Shown: positions 45,921 through 55,043, counted from the stretch's first letter. The stretch is DNA of 64,000 nucleotides from Streptomyces sp. NBC_01142 (GCF_026341125.1 NZ_JAPEOR010000002.1:744001-808000), one strand, 5' to 3'. Made by a program: numbers and translations. Notes: a model not told the origin generated them from the letters alone.

Positions 45921-46349
45921 TCAGCCGCCCTGACCGCCGATATGAATGTTCCCGACCGTGCCGGTCTGGATCACCGGGCCGTGCTGCATGCCGCCGCTGA
46001 TCGTGTTGTGTACCTCCACGGCCTGCTGGACGGGGAGCGTCGGCGCCAGTTCCTCGAGCAGAGCGCGCAGTTCGGCGGCGGCCTGCGGGTCCGCCTGGAG
46101 CGTGCGGCGCATGCGGGAGCGCCACTCCGCCTGGATGTCGGCGGCGGTCTCCTCGTCCGCGGACCGCTGGGCGTCGACCAGGTCCGCACGGGCGGCGTCC
46201 AGGTCCGCGCCGACGGCTTCGGGGTCCGCCGCGCCGCGGGAGAAGAAGGCCACGACCTGGCCCCTCGCAGAGGTCCAGGTGTCCGTGACTATCTGCTGGA
46301 CGAGCGCGGCCGCTCCCGTTGTCGCCAGTGCCACCAACTCGGCTTCCAT
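45921..46349 (-). CDS. Small protein with C-terminal amyloid-signalling-like motif
   Basis: 142 residues. An Ala/Val-rich N-terminal helix (ELVALATTGAAALVQQI) is followed by a long helical region (coiled coil, DLDAARADLVDAQRSADEE) and a C-terminal motif SGGMQHGPVIQTGTVGNIHI with glycine-rich end. That tail resembles the short repeat motifs (RHIM-like or BASS, bacterial amyloid signalling sequences) found at the ends of effectors and NLR-type receptors in actinobacteria. ATG has GAAGGGGG upstream. No NLR-type gene nearby. Confidence 0.75.
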   Translation of the reverse strand: MEAELVALATTGAAALVQQIVTDTWTSARGQVVAFFSRGAADPEAVGADLDAARADLVDAQRSADEETAADIQAEWRSRMRRTLQADPQAAAELRALLEELAPTLPVQQAVEVHNTISGGMQHGPVIQTGTVGNIHIGGQGG

Positions 46350-46395
46350 GAAGCCCCCTTCGGCGGGTGCGGGTGTGTACGGAAAGCCTAGTCGG

Positions 46396-47706
46396 TCATC
46401 TGCCCAGCAGTGCGGTGAGCGCGCCCACCGGGTCGGCGTCCGGAGTGCCCCGCGGCCACCAGTCCTCGCGGTCCGGATCCGATTCATAGCCGTACCAGAG
46501 ACCGTCGCGGCCGAAGCGGAGTTGGAGGGAGCGGGTGGAGAGATGGTTGCGCCAGGGGCGGAAGTGGGGGAAGTCGGCGGCGATCAGGGCCGGGCGAGCC
46601 CGGTCGAAGGGACCGGCCGGCGGGTCCCAGGGCTCTTCCAGCACGGCAAGGGCCTCGAGGCCGCCCTGGCGCCATGCGGCCACCGCGCGGGCGAGGTCGG
46701 TAGGGGTGTGGTCCGTGGCGGCGGCCAGGTCGCGGTAGAGGGCGCGGGTGGAGGCGGTCAGGCCGGAGCCGGGGTGGGCGGCGGCCAGGCGGACCGCGTC
46801 CTGCCATGCCGTCAGCTCTGCGATGGGGTCGGTGCCGGTGACCAGGAGGGTGTGGGCGCGGGTGGCCGCCTCGGTGGCGAGGAGGTCCAGGGCGAGCGAA
46901 GCGAGATGGGGGTACCCCCGGCCGGAGGCTGGGGGAGGGTACGGGGCGCCGGACAGATGGGGGTAGGCAGGGGGGCGGCCCGTGTGTGTGGGCACCGGGA
47001 ACGGTGGCGGGAGAGCTGGGAGCGTGCGCGGGGCGAGGGCCTCGTGCGCCGGGACCGTGGGCACGGGGGTGGCGGTCGCGGCGCCGGCGCGCTCGGCCGC
47101 CGACCGGGTCGCGTTGCGGTGGGAGAGGTCGGCGAGGATTTCGCGTTCGCCGCGGCCGCGCATCAGGAACAGTACGAACGGGTCCTCGTCCAGGAGCCTG
47201 GCCGTCTGGTAGCAGAGCGCGGCCGCATGCTTGCAGGGGTAACCGTCGTCCGGGCAGGAGCAGTCGGGGATCAGGTCGCCCGCAGCGGGCAGAAGGTCCG
47301 CCACGGCCGCCAGCGCGTGCGGCACGTCCTTGTCCAGCAGGGCCGCGATGTGGTCGGGGCGGGCCGCCGCAGCGGCCAGGAAGTCGTCCCAGTCGTCGTC
47401 GCCGAGGGTACGAAGGCGGATCTCCGTGCGGTACGGGCGCGGCCTGCTTCCATGGACGTACGCCATGACCCGGCCGGGTGTCACCGTGATCGCGTCGACA
47501 TGGCCGCGGCCCGCATACGCGCGGCCCCGGGTGAGGCGCGCCCGGTCGAGGGCGGTGTCCTCCAGCGCCTCCACCCAGGCATTGCCCCACCAGCTGGACG
47601 CGAACTCCTCGCCCGTGGGGCCCGTGAGGGGGTCCAGGGCGGGGAACGTACGGCGGCGGTCGTCGTGCCGGGAGTCGACGTGGCGGGAAGGGGTGCGCGG
47701 GGTCAT
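46396..47706 (-). CDS. SWIM zinc-finger protein, partner of SNF2 helicase
   Basis: 436 residues. The SWIM zinc motif reads CSCPDDGYPCKHAAAL (first Cys at residue 149), matching CxCx(n)CxH. Nearby FASSWWGNAWVEAL is a conserved N-terminal block of this family. A Pro-rich middle (ALPPPFPVPTHTG) includes an in-frame GC-rich repeat (46906-46940). It overlaps the SNF2 gene by 4 bases (ATGA) and is its downstream partner; the pair is a common DNA-repair or chromatin-type unit in actinobacteria. Confidence 0.88.
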   Translation of the reverse strand: MTPRTPSRHVDSRHDDRRRTFPALDPLTGPTGEEFASSWWGNAWVEALEDTALDRARLTRGRAYAGRGHVDAITVTPGRVMAYVHGSRPRPYRTEIRLRTLGDDDWDDFLAAAAARPDHIAALLDKDVPHALAAVADLLPAAGDLIPDCSCPDDGYPCKHAAALCYQTARLLDEDPFVLFLMRGRGEREILADLSHRNATRSAAERAGAATATPVPTVPAHEALAPRTLPALPPPFPVPTHTGRPPAYPHLSGAPYPPPASGRGYPHLASLALDLLATEAATRAHTLLVTGTDPIAELTAWQDAVRLAAAHPGSGLTASTRALYRDLAAATDHTPTDLARAVAAWRQGGLEALAVLEEPWDPPAGPFDRARPALIAADFPHFRPWRNHLSTRSLQLRFGRDGLWYGYESDPDREDWWPRGTPDADPVGALTALLGR

Positions 47707-50513
47707 GAAGGCCTCCGCAGGGAGACGAGGTCGGCCAGCTCACGGTCGGTCAGTTCGGTCAGGGCCGCCTCTCCGGAGCCCAGGACCGCTTCCGCCAGCG
47801 CCCGCTTGGACGCGAGCATTTCGGCGATACGGTCCTCGACCGTGCCCTCCGCGATCAGCCGGTGGACCTGGACCGGCTGGGTCTGGCCGATGCGGTACGC
47901 CCGGTCCGTCGCCTGTTCTTCGACCGCCGGGTTCCACCAGCGGTCGAAGTGGACGACATGGCCCGCCCTGGTCAGGTTCAGTCCGGTGCCGGCCGCCTTG
48001 AGGGAGAGGATGAAGACCGGAGTCTCGCCGGACTGGAAGCGGTCCACCATCCGCTCGCGCTCCGCCACCGGCGTTCCCCCGTGCAGGAGTTGGGACGGGA
48101 CCGCCCGGGACGCGAGGTGTGCCGACAGCAGCCGGGCCATGGAGACGTACTGGGTGAAGATCAGGACCGAGCCGTCCTCGGAGAGGATCGTCTCCAGCAG
48201 CTCGTCGAGGAGGGCCAGCTTGCCGGAGCGGCCGGCCAGCCGGGCCGTGTCTTCCTTGAGGTACTGGGCAGGGTGGTTGCAGATCTGCTTGAGGGCGGTC
48301 AGCAGCTTCATCACCAGGCCGCGGCGTGCGATGCCCTCCGCCCCCTCGATCGCCGCCATCGTCTCCCGCACGACCGCTTCGTAGAGCGACGCCTGCTCGC
48401 GGGTGAGCGCGACGGGATGGTCGGATTCCGTCTTCGGCGGCAGCTCGGGCACGATGCCCGGATCGGACTTCTTGCGGCGCAGGAGGAACGGGCGGACCAG
48501 CCGGGACAGCCGCTCGACCGCATCGTCGTCCTCCCCGTTCTCCACCAGGCGCGCATGCCGGGAGCGGAAGGCCTTCAACGGCCCGAGCAAGCCGGGGGTC
48601 GTCCAGTCCAGCAGCGCCCACAGCTCGGAGAGGTTGTTCTCGACGGGAGTGCCGGTCAGTGCGACGCGGGCGGGTGTCGGGATGGTGCGCAGGGCCTTGG
48701 CCGTCGCGGAGAAGGGGTTCTTGACGTGCTGCGCCTCGTCGGCGACGACCATGCCCCAGGTGTGCGCGGCCAGTCGGTCCGCGCTCGTACGCATCGTCCC
48801 GTATGTGGTCAGGACGAAGCCGCCGTCGAGCTCGGGCAGGGTCCGGTCGGCGCCGTGGAAGCGGCGCACCGGCACTCCGGGCGCGAAGCGGGTGATCTCC
48901 CGCTGCCAGTTACCGAGCAGGGAGGCAGGGCAGACGACCAGGGTCGGGGCCGTACGCGCACGGTGGAGGTGGAGAGCGATCACGGTGACCGTCTTGCCGA
49001 GGCCCATGTCGTCCGCGAGGCAGCCGCCGAGTCCGAGCGAGGTCATCAGATCCAGCCAGGCAAGCCCCCGCAGCTGGTAGTCGCGCAGCGTGGCGGTCAG
49101 GCCCGCCGGGGGAGCGACGGGAGCGGAGACCGCGGTGAGCCGGTCGCGCAGCGTGGCAAGCGCGCCCGTCGGCACCGCCTCCACCGTCTCGCCGTCCACC
49201 GAAGCGGTGCCGGTCAGCGCCACCGCCAGCGCGTCGACCGGTTCCAGCAGCCCCAGTTCCCGCTTGCGCGCCTTCCGTACGAGAGCGGGGTCGAGGACCA
49301 CCCACTGGTCCCGCAGCCGCACGATCGGCCGGTGCGACTCGGCGAGCGCGTCCATCTCCCGCTCGGTCAGCGGGTCCCCGTCCAGCGCCAACTGCCAGTT
49401 GAATTTAAGGAGTTCCTCGCTGTCGAAGAACGGGGTGCCGTCCGTCGCCGAGCCGGGCGCGGACCGTACGACCGCACCGGCCGTGAGCGTACGCGCGAGC
49501 TCTTTGGGCCAGTGCACGGCCACCCCGGCCGCGTCCAGCCGCGCGGCTCCCGGCCCCAGCAGTTCGTACAGCTCGTCCTCGGTGAGCGGCAGCACATCGG
49601 GCACGTCCTGTTCCAGCAGCCGGGCGAGCGGCGGCCAGACGCGGGCGGCGCGGCGCAGCGCCAGCACCGCGTCGATACGGGCGCGCGGGCCGAACTGCTC
49701 GTCGCCGTCGCCCGCCCACAGCCGGGCGGCGTCGAGAACGAGCGTCGGATCGGCGAGGCTGTGCACCTGGACGAGGGCCGCGCCGGCATTGCGCGCCGCG
49801 CCGTCCTCCTCCGCGATGTCGAAGAGCTCGAACGCGGACAGGTCGAGCCGCAGCGAGACTCGCACCCCGGCGTCCATGCCGGCCGCGGCCTCCGCCGCCC
49901 ACTCCCTCGCTCCGGGCAGATGCTGGGCGGCAAGAGCGGCGAACGGCGCCCCCGCGGCGTACGCGGCGGCGGGCGTACGCGGCAGAGTGTCGGCCACCGC
50001 GTCGAAGAACGACCGCACCAGCGCCTCGGGATCGGGCAGCTGCAGCGCACCCGGCGCGGCGACCGGGACGGCATGCGCCTCCGAGGGCATGGCGGCGGCG
50101 ATCGCCCGCAGCTGGGCGATGTCGTCCGCGTCGAGCGGGCCCGCCCGCCAGGCGTCATGATCGGTCGCGGTCAGGCCGGGCAGCAGCCTGCCCCGCGCCA
50201 CCAGATGGAGGGCGTGCAGCGCGGCCGCGCCCCAGCATGCCGCGGCGGGGTGCGCCGCCGCGTGCAGACGGGCCCGGGTCAGCAGCGGTACGGCCTCGGC
50301 GACCGGCAGCAGCATGGCGGGGACCGTACGGCTGCGGACGTCCGCCCCCTGGCGCTGTACGACGGTGAGCTCGCCGCCCGCGTCCGCGAGCCGGTCGCCG
50401 TCCGGGTCCCAGAAGGCGACCCGCCCCTCGCGCGGCAGCGCGGCGGGAACGAAGACCGCGGCACAGGTGTGCAGCATCTGCCGCAGGTGCGGCATGTCCG
50501 AGGTCAAGGTCAC
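47703..50513 (-). CDS. SNF2/SWI2-family DNA helicase-like ATPase
   Basis: 936 residues. All helicase motifs are visible: Walker A DDMGLGKTVTVIALHLH (Lys507), VADEAQHVKN, LTGTPVENNLSELWALLD, the motif V-VI block KAAGTGLNLTRAGHVVHFD and QATDRAYRIGQTQPVQVHRL. It translocates along DNA rather than unwinding it. The N-terminal third is unassigned. GTG at 50513 has GGAAGGAGG upstream; an in-frame ATG (50494) is less supported. A RecA-NDp-type element about 80 bases upstream suggests induction by DNA damage, together with the SWIM gene. Confidence 0.94.
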   Translation of the reverse strand: MTLTSDMPHLRQMLHTCAAVFVPAALPREGRVAFWDPDGDRLADAGGELTVVQRQGADVRSRTVPAMLLPVAEAVPLLTRARLHAAAHPAAACWGAAALHALHLVARGRLLPGLTATDHDAWRAGPLDADDIAQLRAIAAAMPSEAHAVPVAAPGALQLPDPEALVRSFFDAVADTLPRTPAAAYAAGAPFAALAAQHLPGAREWAAEAAAGMDAGVRVSLRLDLSAFELFDIAEEDGAARNAGAALVQVHSLADPTLVLDAARLWAGDGDEQFGPRARIDAVLALRRAARVWPPLARLLEQDVPDVLPLTEDELYELLGPGAARLDAAGVAVHWPKELARTLTAGAVVRSAPGSATDGTPFFDSEELLKFNWQLALDGDPLTEREMDALAESHRPIVRLRDQWVVLDPALVRKARKRELGLLEPVDALAVALTGTASVDGETVEAVPTGALATLRDRLTAVSAPVAPPAGLTATLRDYQLRGLAWLDLMTSLGLGGCLADDMGLGKTVTVIALHLHRARTAPTLVVCPASLLGNWQREITRFAPGVPVRRFHGADRTLPELDGGFVLTTYGTMRTSADRLAAHTWGMVVADEAQHVKNPFSATAKALRTIPTPARVALTGTPVENNLSELWALLDWTTPGLLGPLKAFRSRHARLVENGEDDDAVERLSRLVRPFLLRRKKSDPGIVPELPPKTESDHPVALTREQASLYEAVVRETMAAIEGAEGIARRGLVMKLLTALKQICNHPAQYLKEDTARLAGRSGKLALLDELLETILSEDGSVLIFTQYVSMARLLSAHLASRAVPSQLLHGGTPVAERERMVDRFQSGETPVFILSLKAAGTGLNLTRAGHVVHFDRWWNPAVEEQATDRAYRIGQTQPVQVHRLIAEGTVEDRIAEMLASKRALAEAVLGSGEAALTELTDRELADLVSLRRPS

Positions 50514-50589
50514 CGGGGTCTCCTCCCTTCCGCCGGTCCCGTACCGGCGCACCGGCATACCGCCGGCGCACCGAAGTACTGGATCTACG

Positions 50590-50612
50590 ACCTTACGGGT
50601 GGGGTCTGACAA
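50590..50612 (-). promoter_or_regulatory. RecA-NDp/PafBC-type promoter of the SNF2-SWIM operon
   Basis: Minus-strand TTGTCAGAC (50604-50612), 8 bases, TAAGGT (50590-50595). It fits TTGTCR-N11-TAnnnT exactly. Transcription would start near 50583 and leave a leader of about 70 bases with the ribosome site before the GTG. Confidence 0.75.
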
Positions 50613-50925
50613 TGGACTCCGACAGCCGTTCCCGACGCCCTGGAGCACGTCCTCGGCCCAGGTTGTCCGCCGGCCGGGGCCCGGCCGGCGCGAGGGGGGA
50701 CGCGGTCGCGTACTCGATGCCGAAGCAGGCCGCCACCCCCGGGCCGGTGAGAGGGCCGCGGACCGCGCCGTGGCGGGTCGGTGGACACCGGTTCCCTCTG
50801 CGTCACGTGGCATCACGGCATCACGTGGCAGACACTTTCGACCGGGGACGGCAGGCACCGCCTTCGGTAGCGCCCGATATCTCCTGCCCCCTGCCGGACC
50901 CGCACTCCGAATGTCCGCAGGCGCC
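50613..50925. other. Intergenic region with no recognised feature
   Basis: About 310 bases between the SNF2 promoter and the SPFH gene end. It is GC-rich, with short GCATCACG direct repeats at about 50810-50830. No gene, hairpin or regulatory site was recognised. Confidence 0.4.
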
Positions 50926-51843
50926 CTACGCGGCGGGGGGCACCGCGGGCGGCAACGGCGGCACAGCCTGCGGCGACGGCGGTACGGCCTGCGGCGACGA
51001 CGGCTGCACCGGCGATTCTGCTTTCGACTCCGCCGGGGACTCCACAGCCGGCGGCGACCCGGAATCCGCCTGCGGCTGCGCCGGCTGCTGGGCGCGTTCC
51101 AGGAAGCGCAGCAGCTCCACCGGGAACGGCAGCACCAGCGTGGAGTTCTTCTCCGCCGCCACGGCCACGACGGTCTGGAGCAGCCGGAGCTGGAGCGCCG
51201 CGGGTTGTTCCGCCATCACGCCGGCCGCTTGGGCCAGCTTCTTCGAGGCCTGAAGCTCTGCATCGGCGTTGATGACCCGGGCCCGCCGCTCACGGTCGGC
51301 CTCGGCCTGCCGCGCCATCGAGCGCTTCATGGCCTCGGGCAGCGACACGTCCTTGATCTCCACCCGGTCGATCTGCACACCCCACCCGATCGACGGGCTG
51401 TCGATCATCAACTCCAGCCCCTGGTTGAGCTTTTCCCGATTGGACAGCAGATCGTCGAGATCACTCTTGCCGATGATCGACCTCAGCGACGTCTGCGCCA
51501 TCTGCGAGACCGCGAACCGATAGTCCTCCACCTGCACCACAGCATCGGCGGGGACCACGACCTTGAAGTAGATGACCGCGTCCACCCTGACCGTGACGTT
51601 GTCCCGGGTGATGCCGTCCTGCGCAGGCACCGGCATCGTCACGATCTGCATATTGACCTTGTGCAGCCTGTCGACGACCGGAACGATCATGGTGAAGCCG
51701 GGCTGGCGGATCTCCTCACGCAGCCGTCCCAGCCGGAAGACCACACCCCGCTCGTACTGCTTGACCACCCTGGCACCCGCCAGTACGTACACCGCACAGC
51801 CGGACGCGACCGCTATTCCCGCCGTCACCAGCTCCTCGACCAT
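50926..51843 (-). CDS. SPFH/Band 7 (slipin) membrane protein
   Basis: 305 residues. An N-terminal membrane helix (about residues 6-25) is followed by the SPFH domain: VVKQYERGVVFRLGRLRE and the slipin-type block VDAVIYFKVVVPADAVVQVEDYR, then a coiled coil (RSMARQAEADRERRARVINADAE). The C-terminal 60 residues are Pro/Ala-rich. Slipins organise membrane microdomains. No NfeD partner gene adjoins. ATG at 51843 has AGGGGG upstream; short direct repeats (ACTGTCCGAGC) lie just upstream. Confidence 0.88.
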   Translation of the reverse strand: MVEELVTAGIAVASGCAVYVLAGARVVKQYERGVVFRLGRLREEIRQPGFTMIVPVVDRLHKVNMQIVTMPVPAQDGITRDNVTVRVDAVIYFKVVVPADAVVQVEDYRFAVSQMAQTSLRSIIGKSDLDDLLSNREKLNQGLELMIDSPSIGWGVQIDRVEIKDVSLPEAMKRSMARQAEADRERRARVINADAELQASKKLAQAAGVMAEQPAALQLRLLQTVVAVAAEKNSTLVLPFPVELLRFLERAQQPAQPQADSGSPPAVESPAESKAESPVQPSSPQAVPPSPQAVPPLPPAVPPAA

Positions 51844-52097
51844 CAGGGCACCCCCTACTGTCCGAGCTACTGTCCGAGCCAGATACTCCTTACCACGGTA
51901 TGCCCGGTATGCCCCGTCGGTCGAGCCCCCGACCGAGCGCACGAACTCAGACACCGGTTTCGCCCGGTCGACCGTCCCCCGCACGCCGCCGCGATCCCTG
52001 GCCGGTCGCTGCGGAACGGAGGAAGGCCGCACCCTGATGGCGGTTTCCAGGGTGCGGCCTTTTCCTTAGCCGAGTACGGGCGGGGGGCTGCTGTTTG

Positions 52098-52574
52098 CTA
52101 GAAGCGCTTGCGCACGAGGGCGATCAGCTCGGCCGTGTGATTGCGCCGTACCCAGGCGATCCCGCCGAAGGCGACGAAGAGAATGACGGGCGTGATCGCG
52201 TACTGGCCGTCGAACACGGTGATCTGAGTGATGAAGGCACCGGTCATCAGGCCCATGAAGGCAAGCGCCGAAAGGCCCGAGAGGAGAGGGATCACCAGCG
52301 CGATCGCGCCGGCCAGCTCCAGGCCGCCTGTGAGGTACATGAACCAGTCGCCGAACCCGATCTTGTCGAAGGACTCCGCCGCCGAGGAGTGGCCGACGAG
52401 CTTCGGGCCGGCGCTCGGGATCGCCATGAACACCGCGAGCACGATCTGGAGCGTACGCACCGCGAGGTGCGAGCGGCGGCTCAGCTTCGTGTCGAAACCG
52501 TTCGTGTCGGGAGCGGTCGCGGCGATGGGGGCGATGGGGGCGGTGGTGGCGATGGGGGCGGTCGATGCGGACAT
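52098..52574 (-). CDS. DoxX-family membrane protein
   Basis: 158 residues with four membrane helices. The DoxX pattern is clear (LQIVLAVFMAIPSAGPKLVG, LTGGLELAGAIALVIPLL, AFMGLMTGAFITQITVF). The N-terminus is an Ala/Thr/Pro repeat (TAPIATTAPIAPIAATAP) that comes from imperfect triplet repeats in the DNA. Some relatives act in thiosulfate or oxidative-stress metabolism; here the function is open. Confidence 0.82.
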   Translation of the reverse strand: MSASTAPIATTAPIAPIAATAPDTNGFDTKLSRRSHLAVRTLQIVLAVFMAIPSAGPKLVGHSSAAESFDKIGFGDWFMYLTGGLELAGAIALVIPLLSGLSALAFMGLMTGAFITQITVFDGQYAITPVILFVAFGGIAWVRRNHTAELIALVRKRF

Positions 52575-52688
52575 CGGGCTCTCCTCGGGTCAGCGTTCCG
52601 TGGGGCTTTCAAAGAGGTAGACGGGGAGGCTGCCCGGGACTCATCGCTCCCCCGCGCACCGATTCGCACAGCCCCCGATCTCAACCCC

Positions 52689-53606
52689 CTAGATCTCGAA
52701 CCAGCCGTGCCCGCCGTACCAGTGGCGGCCCGCCCGCAGATGGTCGCCGATGGCGCGCTCCAGGGTGGTGCGGCGCGGCAGCCCTTCCGCCGGCAGCTCC
52801 GGATCGCCGAACACGAACCCGACCGGACCTCCGTCGCGGACCTGCCTCTCCTCGTACGCGGTCCGGAAGCGGTTCTGGAAGCGGACGATGTTCGAGTCCT
52901 TCGGCAGATACGCGGCGACCTGCGGATCGAGCAGCCAGGAGTGGCACGTGGCCACCCGGTACCTCTCCTCCGGGAAGTGCCGCGCGAAGAACTCCCGGGC
53001 CCGCGCGAGGGACCGCTCGCACGCCGCGGGTGCGAGCGACCCGAGGAAATCCGGGATGTGCAGATTCAGGCACGGGTCCTCGGGCCCGAGCGGCAGCCCG
53101 GCCGCCCGCACGGCTTCCCCCATCCGGCTGCCGAGCCGGGCACGCTCGAACTGCAGCCGCCCCAACTGATAGATCTCGCCCCGGAAGTGCAGCCCGATCC
53201 AGCCCGGGATCAACAGCCCGCCCGTCCCCCTCCGCCGCCGGTGAACGGCCATATTGCGCCCGAGGTCGGCGAGCGTACGCCGCGACACGTCGTCCGGTAC
53301 GGAACGCTCCCGGTGGTACGCCCGCACATACGGGAGTGCCGCCACGAACACATACACCGGGAAGTAGCGGCCGACCGCCCCGGATTCCCCGGACATCCAG
53401 GACAGTTTTCCTGCCCTGTCGACCTGCCCCATGTTCCGGACGAGCGCCCGTACGTCCGCGTCCAGCTGTCGGCGCAGCCCCGGGTCCGAGGTCATCCGGT
53501 ACCGCAGCGCGAGGAGTTCATTGATGTCCTCGTGCGGTACGGCCAGATCCAGCAGTATCTCGCCCAGGTCGTCCGCTTCCGGCAGCTCCACCACCACGCG
53601 TGTCAC
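52689..53606 (-). CDS. Acyltransferase-domain (GNAT-C-like) protein
   Basis: 305 residues. I associate the pattern DLLDLAVP...DINELLALR, then GLLIPGWIGLHFRGEIYQLGRLQFER and NLHIPDFLGSLAP with a Streptomyces family annotated as acyltransferase domain protein, with a GNAT-like C-terminal half; the catalytic residues are not clear to me. GTG at 53606 has AGAGGAG upstream. It sits between the DoxX gene and the divergent DUF6343 gene. Confidence 0.7.
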   Translation of the reverse strand: MTRVVVELPEADDLGEILLDLAVPHEDINELLALRYRMTSDPGLRRQLDADVRALVRNMGQVDRAGKLSWMSGESGAVGRYFPVYVFVAALPYVRAYHRERSVPDDVSRRTLADLGRNMAVHRRRRGTGGLLIPGWIGLHFRGEIYQLGRLQFERARLGSRMGEAVRAAGLPLGPEDPCLNLHIPDFLGSLAPAACERSLARAREFFARHFPEERYRVATCHSWLLDPQVAAYLPKDSNIVRFQNRFRTAYEERQVRDGGPVGFVFGDPELPAEGLPRRTTLERAIGDHLRAGRHWYGGHGWFEI

Positions 53607-53691
53607 CCAAGGACTCCTCTCCGTCTCCGGAATCACCGTGCCCCTCCCCAGCAGAAATGACACGGCGCGGGTGCATCCTGGAGGAGGAGAC

Positions 53692-53976
53692 GTGATTGCC
53701 ATGCGCACTGGGAGTGAGCCGATCACCGCACGCAGTCCCCTGCGGCTGCGGTTCTGGCTGAGCGTATGGGGCCTGATCTGGGCCGCCGCGGGCACGGCGG
53801 CCTTCGCACTCGCCGCCCGCCCGGGCTGGGCGGCCGTGTGCGGGGCCCTGCTCCTGATCGTCACGGTCGACCTGGCCATGGTTCTGCACCACATCCACCA
53901 GGGCCCGCACTACCAGCCGGGCCGCGACATCCCGCCGTACGAACCGGATCACGGCGGAACCGGGCGCGGTCAGTAG
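53692..53976 (+). CDS. Small DUF6343-like membrane protein
   Basis: 94 residues with two membrane helices (about 24-40 and 45-65) and a short C-terminal tail ending GGTGRGQ. The N-terminal MRTGSEPITARSPLRLR pattern is what I remember of DUF6343. The GTG at 53692 has GGAGGAGGAG at proper spacing; the ATG at 53701 does not. Overlaps the convergent gene at 53970 by 7 bases. Confidence 0.75.
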   Translation: MIAMRTGSEPITARSPLRLRFWLSVWGLIWAAAGTAAFALAARPGWAAVCGALLLIVTVDLAMVLHHIHQGPHYQPGRDIPPYEPDHGGTGRGQ

Positions 53977-54596
53977 ATGTGGACGTTGGCCCCGCACAGC
54001 CCGAGGCCGGCCTCCGCAGCCTGTCGCCAGCAGCGCAGCGGGCCGTCCAGGACAGGCTCCTCGTCCTTGAGACAGTCGAGCCAGACCTGCTCCTGGGCCG
54101 CGGCCCGCTCCTGCGGGGTGAAGGTGAGGGCCTCCTCCACCGCCGGCAGAGTGCGCCTCACCTCCTCCGAGGTGAGCAGGAAGTCTCCGCACCACCCCGG
54201 CAGGAGGGCGGCCCGACGGGGACCTATCGCATGGAACAGCGCGCTGAGGGCGTAGTCCTTGCTGAAGACGGCGAAGTACGGCGGCACGCCCTCGTCGTGC
54301 GCCTCCCATATGTCGGAGAGGTGGAAGTCGCAGTCGTCACAGCAGTGCAGTTCATTCAACGGGATCGCCGAGGTCAGCCGCAGAAAGGCGCGGACGTCCT
54401 CGCTCCGCGCACTCCCGTACGGCAACTCGCCCCAACTCCGGTGGTTGGGCAGCGGGTCGGCGCACCATGCCTGCCAGGCACACTGTGTCTCCGGCAACTC
54501 CCGCTGCCGCTCGATCAGCGGCCGGACCCGAGGCGCCAGGCCCGCGATGACATCGTCGTCGTGCGCCGTGATAGCCCACGCGGAGGTGATCCCCAT
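53970..54596 (-). CDS. Unknown protein, 208 residues, in damage-type regulon
   Basis: Not recognised. Soluble, acidic, with a cysteine-containing block LHCCDDCDFHLSDIW and many tryptophans. No signal peptide. The product runs MGITSAWAITAHDDD to GANVHIY. Start ATG at 54596. A clear RecA-NDp-type promoter element is at 54634-54656, so it may be induced by DNA damage. Overlaps the convergent DUF6343 gene by 7 bases. Confidence 0.75.
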   Translation of the reverse strand: MGITSAWAITAHDDDVIAGLAPRVRPLIERQRELPETQCAWQAWCADPLPNHRSWGELPYGSARSEDVRAFLRLTSAIPLNELHCCDDCDFHLSDIWEAHDEGVPPYFAVFSKDYALSALFHAIGPRRAALLPGWCGDFLLTSEEVRRTLPAVEEALTFTPQERAAAQEQVWLDCLKDEEPVLDGPLRCWRQAAEAGLGLCGANVHIY

Positions 54597-54633
54597 GGCA
54601 GTGTCCTTTCCCCGTCTCCACCGTGGATCCACG

Positions 54634-54656
54634 ACGTTACGGGGTGGGTCCGACAA
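54634..54656 (-). promoter_or_regulatory. RecA-NDp/PafBC-type promoter of the unknown gene
   Basis: Minus-strand TTGTCGGAC (54648-54656), 8 bases, TAACGT (54634-54639). It matches TTGTCR-N11-TAnnnT exactly and closely resembles the SNF2 promoter at 50590. A leader of about 30 bases precedes the ATG. Confidence 0.75.
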
Positions 54657-54674
54657 CGGGGCGAACAGCCTTTG

Positions 54675-55043
54675 TCAGGCCTCCGAGTCGAACCTCGCGG
54701 CCTTCACATACTCGGGCTTGGGGTCCAGTGCCGCGGCCAGCCGGAAGTGACGCTTCGCCTGTTCCGGACGGCCGGCCCGCTCATAGGTGCGGGCAAGTGC
54801 GAAGTGGGCAAAGGCGTTGTCCGGCTCGCGTTCCAGGACCAGCTCGAACTCGAGCTCGGCCGGGCGCAGTTGGGCCGCGGCGAAGAAGGCGCGGGCACGC
54901 AGCAGGCGGGCCGCCGTGTTTTCCGGGTGTGCCGCTATCACCGAGTCCAGCAGCTTCACGGCGCCGCGCGGATCCCTCGCGGCCAGCAACTGCTCGGCCG
55001 CGCGGTAGTCGATGACGTGGGTCTCCGGGTTCCTCTTGGGCAC
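54675..55043 (-). CDS. Tetratricopeptide-repeat protein
   Basis: 122 residues. About three TPR units are visible, with A-G/Y-P patterns (RAAEQLLAARDPRGAVKLLD, NTAARLLRARAFFAAAQLR, NAFAHFALARTYERAGRPE). It is a small protein-interaction scaffold. GTG at 55043 has GGGGAAGGA upstream. In Streptomyces similar genes adjoin coaE; here it lies downstream of coaE on the same strand. Confidence 0.85.
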   Translation of the reverse strand: MPKRNPETHVIDYRAAEQLLAARDPRGAVKLLDSVIAAHPENTAARLLRARAFFAAAQLRPAELEFELVLEREPDNAFAHFALARTYERAGRPEQAKRHFRLAAALDPKPEYVKAARFDSEA

